From positions 122,811,083-122,875,082 of the forward strand of contig OY821521.1 in assembly GCA_963682025.1 (NCBI GenBank): DNA of 64,000 nt. The letters run 5' to 3'. The position numbers and the translations under genes are program-made. Below, piece after piece: positions 54,330 to 64,000 of the stretch; the first letter of the stretch is position 1; the number at the start of each line of letters is the position of its first letter. The notes beneath the pieces were generated by a model. That model ran no database searches. It saw only the letters and a list, made by a program, of their open reading frames with translations, and had not been told where the DNA came from. The DNA is from Cordilura impudica (lineage: Eukaryota > Arthropoda > Insecta > Diptera > Scathophagidae).

Positions 54330-57290
54330 CCACTGTCAACCCCCTGTTGAAGCTAATGAGGCTCTGTCGACTGATCCAAAATGGTATAACCTTTCTTTGT
54401 CGGCCTAGAGGCCTGCTGGCAGCCTCAGCACCAGGATCGGATGCATTATCGTAATCGGCTGGCCATCTTAAAAACCAATGATTACCGTAACCTCTACAAT
54501 TATTAATGAAAATGTTAGATCGCCACTCGACGTTGGCGCACCTAACTATTTCATGGACTTTGCGAAATAAGATAGCCTGATGCTGGCGAAACCGTCGCGC
54601 CTGATAGTTGCACTATCCTATACTCCGGTAATCCCAACAATTTGGCAAGATCAAGTGGTGTGGGATTCTTATGAAACAAACAAGGCCTAGATGCCCTAAT
54701 AATCTGGAGAGTGATATCTATCAGACTTCGCACTCGTGCTTGGAATCTTCCAGGCATCCAATGCTATGCCCCAACAGAAGCAGCCGACCGCGGCACGAAA
54801 GATGAATTCAATAAAATTCTAGATAAGGCGATAACAACAGCTAATCGCGGCGACATTTTAGTAGTTGTGGCAGATTTCAATGCTGAAATTGGTCCAGATA
54901 ACACCAAATTTTTGGCAACGCTAATGATAATAGGATAATGAGGAAATTTTTCTGAAAATTTTTCTCAGATAATGTCGTGGTTGAAGGTTCGTTGTTCCCT
55001 CACAAACGAATACATAAAGTAACCAGGGAATCCCTTGTTCTCGTTACCGAGAATCAGATAGACCAAATTAAGATTTCCAGAAAATGGAGTGGTTCTCTCA
55101 CAACCGCAGGGAAGCGGATTTGGCAAGAGATCATCATCTTTTCGTGGCAACTATGCGTATAAAGATTGCTGCCATAAATGATAACAAATCCCAAATTCAT
55201 CGACGGATCGACGAACGCAGAATGAAAAATGACGCAGTTAGTACGCGGTACGCTGAAGCTTTAAAATTATCATTTGACAGCATACCTGAAACTCAACGCG
55301 GCTATGGAATACTATCAAAAAGATCTCCATGGAACCCGAATTTAATGCAATTGGCTATACTGAGCGCACCCGCAAAGAGTGGATGTCCGAAGAAACGTGG
55401 GGCCGAATCGAATCACGAAAAGCTATGAAATCTGCTGTAAACATAACCAGACCCCAAACTGCTAAAAATTAACTCAAGAGACAGCACAGTGCTTGGCTAA
55501 AAAGAGGGTAAGGCAAGGCAAGCGCAATTGTACTAACGAAGTTGCATTAGAAGCTCAAGCCGCATCTGATACCCACAGTTATAGCGACCTATATAGAGCT
55601 GTTAAGAAATTATCTCGCAATTATACTGCTACGAAAAAACCACTGAAAAATGATAATGGTAACCCTACTACGTGTGTAAGAAATGGTTCTCTGGGAAGAA
55701 TTTTGATCTAATATGTATGTAACGCGAACTGCCAGCGCCCTAATAACGTACAATTGCATAACACACAATGTAAATATCAACGTTGTCAGTGCAACAGGTC
55801 CTCAGGCTTAGATGGCATTTCACCTAACTGCTAAAGGCCGATATATTAGTGCACAGATCATCTTGTCCCCATTTCAGAGTTCTAGAGAGCTGAATCACTA
55901 CCCAGCGAAGAAGGTGTGGTTCTCAAAAAAAAAAAAAAAAAAAAAACGCGAGGAATAACTCTTATCAGCATGGTCAATAATGTAATTGCTCACATTATCA
56001 TAAAGGACGTAATTACACCAACATTGAGAAATGAACAGGCAGGCCTTAGACGCCATAAGTCTTGTAATGACAACGTCATATGATGTGCTTTAATATGCAA
56101 ATGTGTCGCCACAAACCTAATCTCCCTAATTCAATGTTTATACAATCAGGCAACCTGCCGAATCCTGTATGATGAAGTTATAGTGCAGTACAAGATAAAA
56201 GACGTTGTGTGAGTGTGTCAGTCTAAACAGAACTCTGCTTTTTATGGAAATGTTCTTGCTTATTTACTAAACAATATGAAAATCTAAACTAAGTTAATGA
56301 GTGACTTTCTAAAGCCACTATAATATTGATTACTCTCTATACATTGATTATTTTCTCTTTATGTTTCTCATGAATTTTAGGGTTTTTTCTTACTCTCTAA
56401 TATTTACTCTAAAATCATACATAGAGTACAATTCCAAATAATTGAGTTTGCACATGAAATCATATCGATCAACCAACTCTATTTGATTTCACTGCTTTGC
56501 ACAATAACCCGCTTAGTCAAACAAACATAATGAGTCATTTGTTAAAAATTGTCTGACCTACCCCAAATATCCACTTGGTACTTTTCATACCATTTATATT
56601 TGTAGCTAGTCAAATGTACGAGTGTGCATATGAAGGTTTGTTTGTTTTGATTTGCACTGTTGTTAAGGGCACTTAATTGTGCTTAATTGAAATAATATTA
56701 AGGAAGCAAATTTCAGTCGGCATTGGAGTATGCCAAGGAGTATTGGAGCATCGCCACCTCTCTTTAACATTGTCCTAGATACCATTATGTAATAGGTGGG
56801 ATCTGCATAGTTGATTAAGTGGCCTAGATTACGCTGACGATACTGCACTATGATATACAGCATGGAGGATAAGATAGCCAACCTGCAACAATTAGCCGAT
56901 GTCATAGAAAAAGCTGGGCTGAAGACAGACATTGGCAAAAAACGTTGCGTATTAATGAAGCAAGACTGGAAACCACGGTTTAGAAGACATACACTGCTGC
57001 TATTTAAGTAGCATTATAACGAAATCTGGTGTTTCTAAAGCCGATATCGAAAATTGTGTTATAAAAGCAAGACAAACCATCGGTCGGTTGAAGTCCGTAT
57101 GGAGCACAGAGAGGCGCAAATTGAACTGGATCAGCCACATCCTTCGAAGAGCTGTCGTTGGATGGTCACCAGAAATGCCATCTACTGAAATCCGCAAGGC
57201 AACTGTAGAAGAGGGAGTGAAGCCCTGAAATAAAATTCCTCGTCCAAATCGCGTTGGAACGTGGTTGTTGAGGCCCTGCGCTCTTATAGG
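54330..57290 (+). mobile_element. RTE-like non-LTR retrotransposon, badly decayed
   Basis: Endonuclease pieces come first (54640-55430), then reverse-transcriptase motifs (55940-56130 and 56700-56960) and a C-terminal piece (57090-57200). The endonuclease resembles the craniofacial-development-protein-2-like sequences commonly annotated from RTE elements. A stretch of about 470 bp (56215-56690) without any similarity interrupts the reverse transcriptase. A run of 21 A residues at 55927-55947 lies within the coding region. Confidence 0.68.
54640..57240 (+). pseudogene. RTE-like endonuclease/reverse transcriptase remnant
   Basis: Recognisable endonuclease blocks include IRLRTRAWNLPGIQCYAPTE and DILVVVADFNAEIGPDN (54711-54920), GGSLFPHKRIHKVT-like residues (54980-55030) and a DHHLFVAT motif (55130-55150). 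In the reverse transcriptase, RGITLISMVNNVIAHIII and NEQAGLRRHKSCNDNV lie at 55950-56080, LDYADDTAL-like residues with stops at 56830, and KIANLQQLADVIEKAGLKT at 56870-56930. The distal part has WISHILRRAVVG (57128-57165). The frame changes every 100-250 bases. Nothing here can be translated as a whole. Confidence 0.68.
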
Positions 57291-57312
57291 AACGAGGGAA
57301 TATATATATATA

Positions 57313-57607
57313 AGTTAACACAACTCTAAATTTCCAAGCGGGTGTTGATAAAGATATAAAATGCCAACAGCCCGAATGTGCTGCTTCACCAATGTATTTG
57401 TACATTGCGAAACAAGAAGCATAAGCAATGCTTTTTAATAAATTAGGCCAGGCTAACTCTGCATAAAACGGGTATAGGGCTGTTTGCAGGTTGTTGTATT
57501 TATCCTTTAAGTTAGTTGTTTAAGAATTTTGAAGAAAGACACAGTGGTATCCGGAACATAATAAAGTTTTAGTAAAATAAAAATAAATAGTTATTATTTA
57601 TCTTAAT
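57313..57607 (+). repeat. 5' LTR of the errantivirus-type element
   Basis: It contains AACATAATAAAGTTTTAG with a polyadenylation-like AATAAA near 57560 and ends just before TGGCGCCCAAC. The first base is uncertain by one. Confidence 0.85.
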
Positions 57608-58090
57608 TGGCGCCCAACTTTTCTATGTCATATAAAATATTCAAAAAAAAATAAAAAATTTATATAAAATAAAAAAAAGAGGCCCAACGGATATTTAAAC
57701 ATATAAAAATTCTACAAGCTGAACGGCAATCGACACCCTCAACAGAAAAAATTAAAAATACTGAAGCAGCAGCGGCAACAACCACCGCTATCAACATCAA
57801 CAGCTAGAACAGCGAGCGTCAACATCCACAACTATTAACTTTAAAAACCAAACACATAGAAACATAAACAACTCAAAATATAATGTAAAAAAAGTGTTAA
57901 ATCTATTGATTTGTGTTTCGTATTGAAATTTTTATGCAACGATATTTTATTTGAATATTTTTTTTTTTACTCTGGAAGAGTGTTAAATCTATTAATCTTT
58001 ATTTAAGTTTCAAACTTAACTTTCTTTGTGTTGGTGATGGAATTTTTGTGAAATCGACATTTTGAGAAAAGAATTAATTAAAAATTTTTT
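57608..58090. other. Errantivirus-type leader
   Basis: Primer-binding site followed by a non-coding leader. ACAGAAAAAAT- and CAACAACC-type low complexity at 57735-57840. Confidence 0.7.
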
Positions 58091-58990
58091 ATGGGCATAC
58101 AAATCGATGCTTTGTTGGAATTTAGAAATGCAAATGGTGTTATAACACCCAATCAATTAAAATCCATTGTGAATGCGCTATTAGCAGTGCTCTTGTAATG
58201 CAAGAGAGGGAATTTGAAAGGAGGCTGGAAGAAATAAAGGATCAGGTAACCAATTTAACAGTCAGTACTCCGGAAATAGAAACATACAAAGAAGCACACA
58301 CCAGGGAGGGTGTAGTGTGCAGGGAGTCCCTAGATATTGTAAAGTCTTTGCCGGACTTTGAGGGAAAGCATGAAACATATGTTTCATGGAGAAAGGCGGC
58401 CGACACTGCGTACAGAGTATACGAAAATTACGAGGGTAATTCCGCACATTACCAGACTCTAGGCATTATACGAAATAAAATAAAGGGCTCAGCTGACACA
58501 ATATTAGACCTCCCATCAGCATTAGCTCTGGCTCAAGAGGTTGAGTCAAATCATGAACGCTATGCCTTCGCTAGTAATTACGCTAGAAGTATCGAAGATA
58601 GGGCCCAACAAAAAAACCAAATTTGAGACAAGAATGTTATTGGAAATAAGACTACTACACAACAGGCAAAAACCCCTTATTTTTATAAACGCCAAGGACC
58701 CGGTTTTAAAAATCAGCAGAAAAAGGAGGTAGAACCTATGGATGTTGATCCTTCTTCACGGTTAGGACAGCTTCCACAAACTAATTTTCAGTGGCGAGAT
58801 CAGCCAGAAAATCACATAAATCCAGCAGTGAAAGGGCCAAATAGTGGAACCGCAAGGTTTACAGGGCCAAAACAGAAGAGAATTAATCACTTGACACAAA
58901 GTGCAAACATATATAATCAGAGGGATTCTAGGTATGAAACTGAGGCAAATGCAGAGGTATTGAAGATGAATTTGCTCCCGTACATAGAAA
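58091..58990 (+). pseudogene. Errantivirus-type gag, broken
   Basis: The likely start is the ATG at 58091. A frameshift near 58196 moves it to the frame 58198-58626, which has a capsid-like region (SLPDFEGKHETYVSWRKAAD, IRNKIKGSADTIL). A second lesion near 58620 leads through a Lys/Gln-rich nucleocapsid-like stretch to MDVDPSSR (58738), a residue block common in gypsy-group Gag. There are no CCHC knuckles. Described only; the pieces are not joined. Confidence 0.75.
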
Positions 58991-60835
58991 GAACGATAGC
59001 GGGGAGAGTGATTAAATTGTTGATAGACACTGGCGCATCAAATAATCACATTAAACCATTAAAACAAGTGAAACATGTGAAGGAAGTAGTACGGCCGTTT
59101 TTAATAAAATCACTCCACGGTTTTAATACAATTAAACGAAAATGCATCATGAACCTTTTTGGCACTAACGCGATTTTTTTTCATTTGACCTAATCTTACT
59201 GCGTTCGACGGAATAATCGGAATTGATTTACTAACGGACGCAAATTCAAAGCTGTATTTAAAAAATAAGAAACTGGAAACCAGTGCTGGTTCAGAACCCA
59301 TTCAGTATCTAAAATGCTAAAGTGTAAATTTTACAAGTGTTGAGAAAATTGCAATACCACAGGAAATAAATGAAAAATTTCGGAAGATGATCTGTGGCCG
59401 AATGGGTGTCTTTGTGGAACCTATTGAGGCATTATCTGTTCATACAAATATGGAAACTTGTAACCTTTTAAAAGATGGCATCATCCGACCATCTAGATCA
59501 CCCTACAATAACCCTGTATGGGTGGTAGATAAAAAGGGAACTGACGAGTTGGGAAACACTAGGAAACGACTTGTTAAAGATTTTAGGGAACTTAATTCTA
59601 AGTGTTCTGAGTGTTACTCTTTCAAGCCTGGGTAAGGCTAGGTATTTCACCACACTGGACCTCAAATCGGGGTTCCACCAAATTTTATTAGCGGAAAGGA
59701 CCGGGGGAAAACCGGCTTTTTCGATTGGAAATGGTAAATATGAATTCTGCAGGCTGCCCTTCGGACAAAAAAATGCACCAAGCATTTTCCAAAGAGCCAT
59801 CGACGATGTGCTTAGAGACAAATATGGAAGTCATGCTACGTTTGCGTTGATGATGTAATTATTTTCTCGGAAAACATGAAAGACCATGTCGACCACATAG
59901 CCCGGGTCTTAGATAGGCTGCATGAGACCAATATGCGAGTTTCTCGCGAAAAATCAAAAGTCGAGTTTTTAGGCTTCGTAGTGTCTCAAAGAGGAATTGC
60001 AACGAGCCCCAGTAAAGTGGAGGCGATACGAAACTATGAGCAGCCCACTGCTCTGCTCAACGTCAGATCTTTCTTAGGACTGGCAAATAATTATAGATGT
60101 TTCATTAGGGACTTTTCTTCAATAGCCAGGCCGATAACCGTCATTTTGAAGGGCGACAACGGCAAAATTGGCGCCAGACAATCCAAGAAAATTCAAGTGA
60201 AACTTAATGAAGAACAACTTCTAGCCTTTAACAGGCTCAAAATAATTTTGACATCTGAGGATGTTATGCTACTTTACCCTGACTACAAAAAGTCCTTTTT
60301 ATCGCAACACAAAGACAATATATTGTGACAATGAACCTTCCCTTAATCCGGAAACAATAAGATCACTTCTACTGAACCGTTTTGATGTGCAAATAGCGAA
60401 CGCACACCCACTTGACAGTACCTCGAACGACCAAGTGGAGAGAATTCATAGCACCCTTCTGGAAATTGCCAGGTGTCTTATTCGAAAGATCTATCAATGA
60501 CACGGTACAATTGATACTTTTAGCGGCTATAGAATATAACAGAACGATCCATTCTGTTACAACTAAGCGTCCGATCGATGTGACGCAATCAACCCCGCCG
60601 GAGCTCGAGGTGGAGTTGAGAAATAGGTTACGGAAAGCACAGGAAACTCAAATGCAGACTCAATGAGTCAAGAAGAGATAGAACTTTTGAGGTAAGAGAA
60701 AAAGTTCTTGTAAAAACTAATAGAAGGTTAGGCAATAAACTGCAACCATTATACATAGAGCAAACTATTGAGGCAGACCTCGGGACAAGGGTTCTCATTA
60801 AGGGGAGGGTGATCCATAAGCACAACTTAAGATAA
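58960..60835 (+). pseudogene. Errantivirus-type pol, broken and deleted
   Basis: The protease Asp motif (LLIDTGASNN) is near 59020 and is cut off at about 59190. The reverse transcriptase starts at 59387 (SPYNNPVWVVDKKG), shifts frame near 59600 (FTTLDLKSGFHQI, LPFGQKNAPSIFQ), and shifts again just before the catalytic Val-Asp-Asp near 59848. It then continues in 59876-60300 (FLGFVVSQRGIATSP, SFLGLANNYR). At about 60310 it jumps directly into the integrase (CDNEPSLN, NDQVERIHSTLLE). The whole RNase H domain, the integrase zinc module and the first integrase Asp are therefore missing. Two further shifts lie near 60500 and 60665. Confidence 0.82.
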
Positions 60836-60837
60836 TG

Positions 60838-62112
60838 TAGTTTAATAATTTTATCCATTTTTTCTTAGGATTTTTATTATTCTACTCTGTCACAGCGGCA
60901 GCGGCGAAGTTGACTGATTACTCAAACTCTGACTACATTCCTGTTACGGACGGTTACACGGTGATTTGGCAAACCTCTGGGTATTTGCGGCATACGGCGA
61001 ATCTTACAATGTACGCGGTGATGGCGGATGATACAGAAAAACTTGTGACCCATTTTCCACAGTAGCATATGAGGAAGATACTAGACTCGAATGTTGGACA
61101 TATAAGGACATTGCTAGACACAATAAATGTTCACCACACACTCAAGAAGTATAAATTTCCTGGGCACAGCCCTGAAGATAGTTGCTGGGGCACCAGATTT
61201 TGATAATTTAGAAAGTTTAAAATTGAGACAACCAGAGCTTATTGATTCAGAAAATATGCAGATTCTTATAAATACAAGAGCACAGGAACGAATAAACAAG
61301 CTAACAGACATTGTTAGTCTCGTTGTTAAATACACAAAAGCTAAAGAAATTGATACTGAACATTTGTATGAAACTTTACTTGCAAGAAATAGAATTTTGA
61401 TTTAAGAGTTGGAAAGCTTAATATTGTCGATTACCCTCACAAGGATTGGTATAGTAAACCCACAAGTTTTGGATTCTTATGATTTGGAAAAAGTAATTCT
61501 AATGATTTGAATAAACAATGTAGTGTAATGTGAAAATCAAATACTGGCGATCGGGAACTCCAGCGCTACCCTCACAACATCATTTTGTAAAAAGCTGACT
61601 TATTCAACATGCGCACAACAACTTCATTTCGGCGGTAAGGCATACTGCACCACCCGGCCCTCTCATCTCGAACCACTGACAATAATCGACGATGGCGGTA
61701 TTATTATCAACGTCACCATAAAAACAAATGATGGCATAGAAAAAAATGCCACTGGCACATTCTTACTTTTAAAGAAGAAGCCAATATTAATGGGTCCTAT
61801 ACAGGAACCAAAAAAATGTCATAAAGAAATCACCAGGGCCGGCCACATCCGGTCTTCTTAACATTACACAGCATCAAGAATTATTGAGTTTGCCGTATCT
61901 GCAAAGACTGAATGCAGAAAACCATATCGAGAAGATTAGAGAGATGCTAATAACTGGGCCTTTGCTGTCTGCTACTTCTATGCTTGTTATTTTTACCATT
62001 GGATTTGTTTGCTTTAAATTACGCCAAAAATTTAGGAAAACCCGTCAGCAGCGTGACCTTCAAACTGTTATCGAAGATCTGAAGAAGCGCGGGGACGGCC
62101 TTCACTTAAGCG
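60838..62112 (+). pseudogene. Errantivirus-type env (fusion-protein-like) remnant, broken
   Basis: Traces of an envelope gene follow pol. There is a hydrophobic signal-like start near 60850-60900. The region at 61127-61405 begins SRSINFLGTALKIVAG, which corresponds in position and composition to the segment after the furin site of insect errantivirus Env, and continues into a helical stretch. A C-terminal frame (61884-62112) has a strong membrane segment (LSATSMLVIFTIGFVCF) and a basic cytoplasmic tail. Stops and frameshifts lie near 61064, 61404, 61510 and 61800. The Env assignment rests on position, the membrane anchor and the short motif. Confidence 0.72.
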
Positions 62113-62119
62113 AGGGAGG

Positions 62120-62413
62120 GTTATCACAACTCTACATTTACAAGCGGGTGTTTATAAAGATATAAAATATCAACAGCCCGAATGTGCTGCTTCAGCAATG
62201 TATTCGTACATTGCGAGACAAGAAGCATAAGCAATGCTTTTTAATAAATGAGGCCAGACGCTAACTCAGCGTAAAACGGGTATAGGGCTGTTTGCTGGTT
62301 TTTTTATATATCTTTTATTAGTTGTTTATTAATTTTGAAGAAAGACACAGTGGTGTCCGGAACATAATAAAGTTTTAGTAAAATAAAAATAAAGCGTTAT
62401 TATTTATTTTAAT
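62120..62413 (+). repeat. 3' LTR of the errantivirus-type element
   Basis: Pairs with 57313-57607 and is followed by TATACATATG. Confidence 0.85.
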
Positions 62414-63700
62414 TTATACATATGTATGTTAGGGTGGCCTTTCATTATATGGAGGGGGAAAAAAATTTTCGAAATTAAGGTCTCACCCCTAGAAATATGC
62501 GAATAAGAAAAACACAAAGTTTTGGGTCAATCAAAAAAACAAATTTATAGGTGCCTCAACGTGGCTGAAAATTTCAAGTGTGTTTATATGGGGAAAATAT
62601 GACACTTTTCAGATTTAAAAAAAAATTCGTTCTATAGTTTAATTTTTTCGACAAGTTGTTATACGAATCGTTTTCAGTACTAAATTATATCCTTAAAAAG
62701 CTATATAACTTCAAAATCGAAAAAAAACTCGCCAAGAAAAGCAAATGCCCAGACCACTTTTGTGCAGAAAAAAAACCAGGAAATTTTTTCAACTTTAAGA
62801 AATTAATTAAAGCCACTATTTTTTTTTTTTTGTCTCTATACTTATTAGAACTCAGAAATGAAGTATTGTTTTATTACCATATTTTTAACCTATTGCGCAA
62901 TGAGACCAAAGATGCAAAATTTTTTTTATAAAATTTTGAAAGTCCTTTTTTATATTTTAAAAAAATTTCAAAAAGTGGATCTGGCACTTTAAAGTTTTGT
63001 TAAATTTTTTTACAAACAATTTTTTTGCGGATTTGGAGAAAAATTAGTTTTTTGTGAAATATTCATTAAATGTTCTTCTTCTAAATACTTTGTATCAAAA
63101 ATTTATCAGTTTTCTACTTTTCAATATTATATTTTTTTCTTAATAGCCTAGGGTTTCGGAAAAAATTATATGGCCCCATTATCCCTTTTCGACTTGGGGT
63201 CACATATGACCCCAAGCTAATAAAATACAATTTATTCAACAAAAAAATCAAATAATTTCTCAACCCATAGTAAGGGTTTCATCTAGTTTATTAGAATAAT
63301 TCATTTTTTTAAATATGCCAAAATTCAAAGTTTGGCCTGAGTTAATGTTGCGTCGCAAAAATCATAACTTTTAAACTGATTAAGATATTTTAAAAATTAG
63401 AAATGATTTTGAAAGATGCTTCTTTACCTTTAAAATGGTGAAGGGTGCTAGGTCCACAGGGGGCTTGAATATATCCTATCAAAGTTCAATATTATTTTGG
63501 TGCTAATATTACATGTTGCAAATATAAAGATAATGTGCTAAAATTTGGAACTTAGTGTTTTCGACCCAAAGACGAAGTTTTTTGACCTAGTCGCCATACA
63601 AATTTTCATTAAAAATTGGTTTTAATGCCACTGAATGTAGCAAATGTTATTCTATTGCGATGAAAGTTGAATCATAAGGGTTTATAAGACCAGTGACGAG
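62414..63700. other. AT-rich stretch, no gene recognised
   Basis: Open frames such as 62656-62931 are Lys/Phe-rich by composition. The phrase GACCTAGT...CAAATTTTCATT occurs twice, at about 63582 and 63736, about 155 bp apart. A 10-bp-stem hairpin lies at 63193-63216. The stretch could be non-coding sequence of the RAG1-like element on the right. Confidence 0.45.
63193..63216. repeat. Hairpin, 10-bp stem and 4-base loop
   Basis: CTTGGGGTCA, loop CATA, TGACCCCAAG. Confidence 0.75.
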
Positions 63701-64000
63701 ATCTATAAAAAATCTTTCAAATCGGTCCACGTTTGGACCTAGTTCCCAGTTCCCGTACAAATTTTCATTATTGGATTTTTCCAATGCTCAGAGATTTCAC
63801 TTCTCAGTCGTAAAGAAACTACGGAAGCCATAAACATATTTGCATCTGTAAAGTTGTGTCATTTGTCGATATTGTTTGTTTGTAAGCACTTTGACCGGAT
63901 GATCCATCACATCCCCACTTATTTATCAATGTAAGCTTAGCTGGAAGTAATACTGCCTCCTCTTCAGGCAAACTTTGAATAATGCGTTTGGCTGTATGAT
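63700..64000 (-). pseudogene. Second RAG1-like transposase fragment
   Basis: The minus strand from the right edge reads HTAKRIIQSLPEEEAVLL, then NKWGCDGSSGQSAYKQ (Asp codon inside 63894-63920). After a frameshift near 63855 comes MFMASVVSLRLRS and HWKNP (near 63785), where the similarity stops. The order matches the copy at 44176-45980 (HTAERLLQS, KWGCDGSSGQKQYKQ, IWKN). The proximal part lies outside the window. The sequences differ enough to be separate insertions or families. Confidence 0.72.

Larger units (their letters stand above)
57313..62413 (+). mobile_element. Errantivirus-type (gypsy-group) LTR element with env remnant, decayed
   Basis: Two LTRs of about 295 bp (57313-57607; 62120-62413), roughly 93% alike, start GTTAACACAAC/GTTATCACAAC. 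The primer-binding site TGGCGCCCAAC (57608-57618) and a polypurine tract ending GCGAGGGAGGG (62110-62120) are present. The internal order is gag, protease, reverse transcriptase, a deletion, the distal integrase, then env-like sequence with a C-terminal membrane segment. The flanks are TATATA on the left and TATACA on the right, consistent with the six-base target preference of the gypsy group. All genes are broken. Confidence 0.87.

Noticed and set aside
62656..62931. 91-codon Lys/Phe-rich ORF
   Set aside because: Composition follows local A and T runs. No motif, and no relation to the flanking elements.
1..64000. Search for tRNA, rRNA, bacterial or endosymbiont genes
   Set aside because: No cloverleaf with A/B boxes, no rRNA segment and no bacterial-type gene seen. 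tRNA-like sequence is limited to the LTR primer-binding sites.

Overview
The window is nuclear DNA of a higher fly (Brachycera/Schizophora; a tephritid-like species is my guess from the rosa-type mariner and the mix of elements, but it is not proven). The only host gene I recognise is at the left edge. Bases 1-222 on the minus strand are an exon of the serum response factor orthologue blistered (bs), covering the second half of its MADS box and opening at a clear 3' splice site. The gene runs leftwards, so the remaining ~63.8 kb should be the upstream intron. It is filled with transposable elements in nested layers.

Layout, left to right: intron start (223-600); a dead LOA-clade non-LTR element with a DUF4780-like ORF1 (600-5860); a dead Jockey-clade element (6320-10590) lying between an inverted-repeat pair and split by a 1.7-kb solo LTR (7641-9348); a Penelope-like element with a GIY-YIG nuclease and a hammerhead-ribozyme-like motif (10895-14060), split by a decayed piggyBac (12015-13626); a decayed 412/mdg1-like Gypsy element on the minus strand (Gypsy-2, 14179-24276), split by a coding-free LTR element (16135-19416); a tandemly duplicated CR1 retrotransposon on the minus strand (copy A 24281-38828, copy B 38829-43285). 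Copy A carries a young Gypsy (Gypsy-1, 27658-37497) with identical LTRs, which in turn carries an intact piggyBac (28431-30902).

Further right: a decayed gene for a RAG1-like DDE transposase (44176-45980); a second Penelope-like element (47278-49340) with a deleted mariner inside; two non-LTR remnants (49600-51300); a deleted Helitron with an 811-bp internal tandem duplication (51367-54205); an RTE-like non-LTR remnant (54330-57290); a decayed errantivirus-type LTR element with traces of env (57313-62413); and, at the right edge, a second RAG1-like fragment on the minus strand (63700-64000).

The nesting gives a relative history. CR1 was already frameshifted when it was duplicated in tandem; Gypsy-1 then entered copy A; piggyBac-1 then entered the Gypsy-1 integrase gene at TTAA. 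Only piggyBac-1 (602 codons, catalytic Asp triad, TTAA and terminal repeats) looks potentially functional. Gypsy-1 pol is open apart from that insertion. Nothing suggests bacterial, plasmid or CRISPR content.
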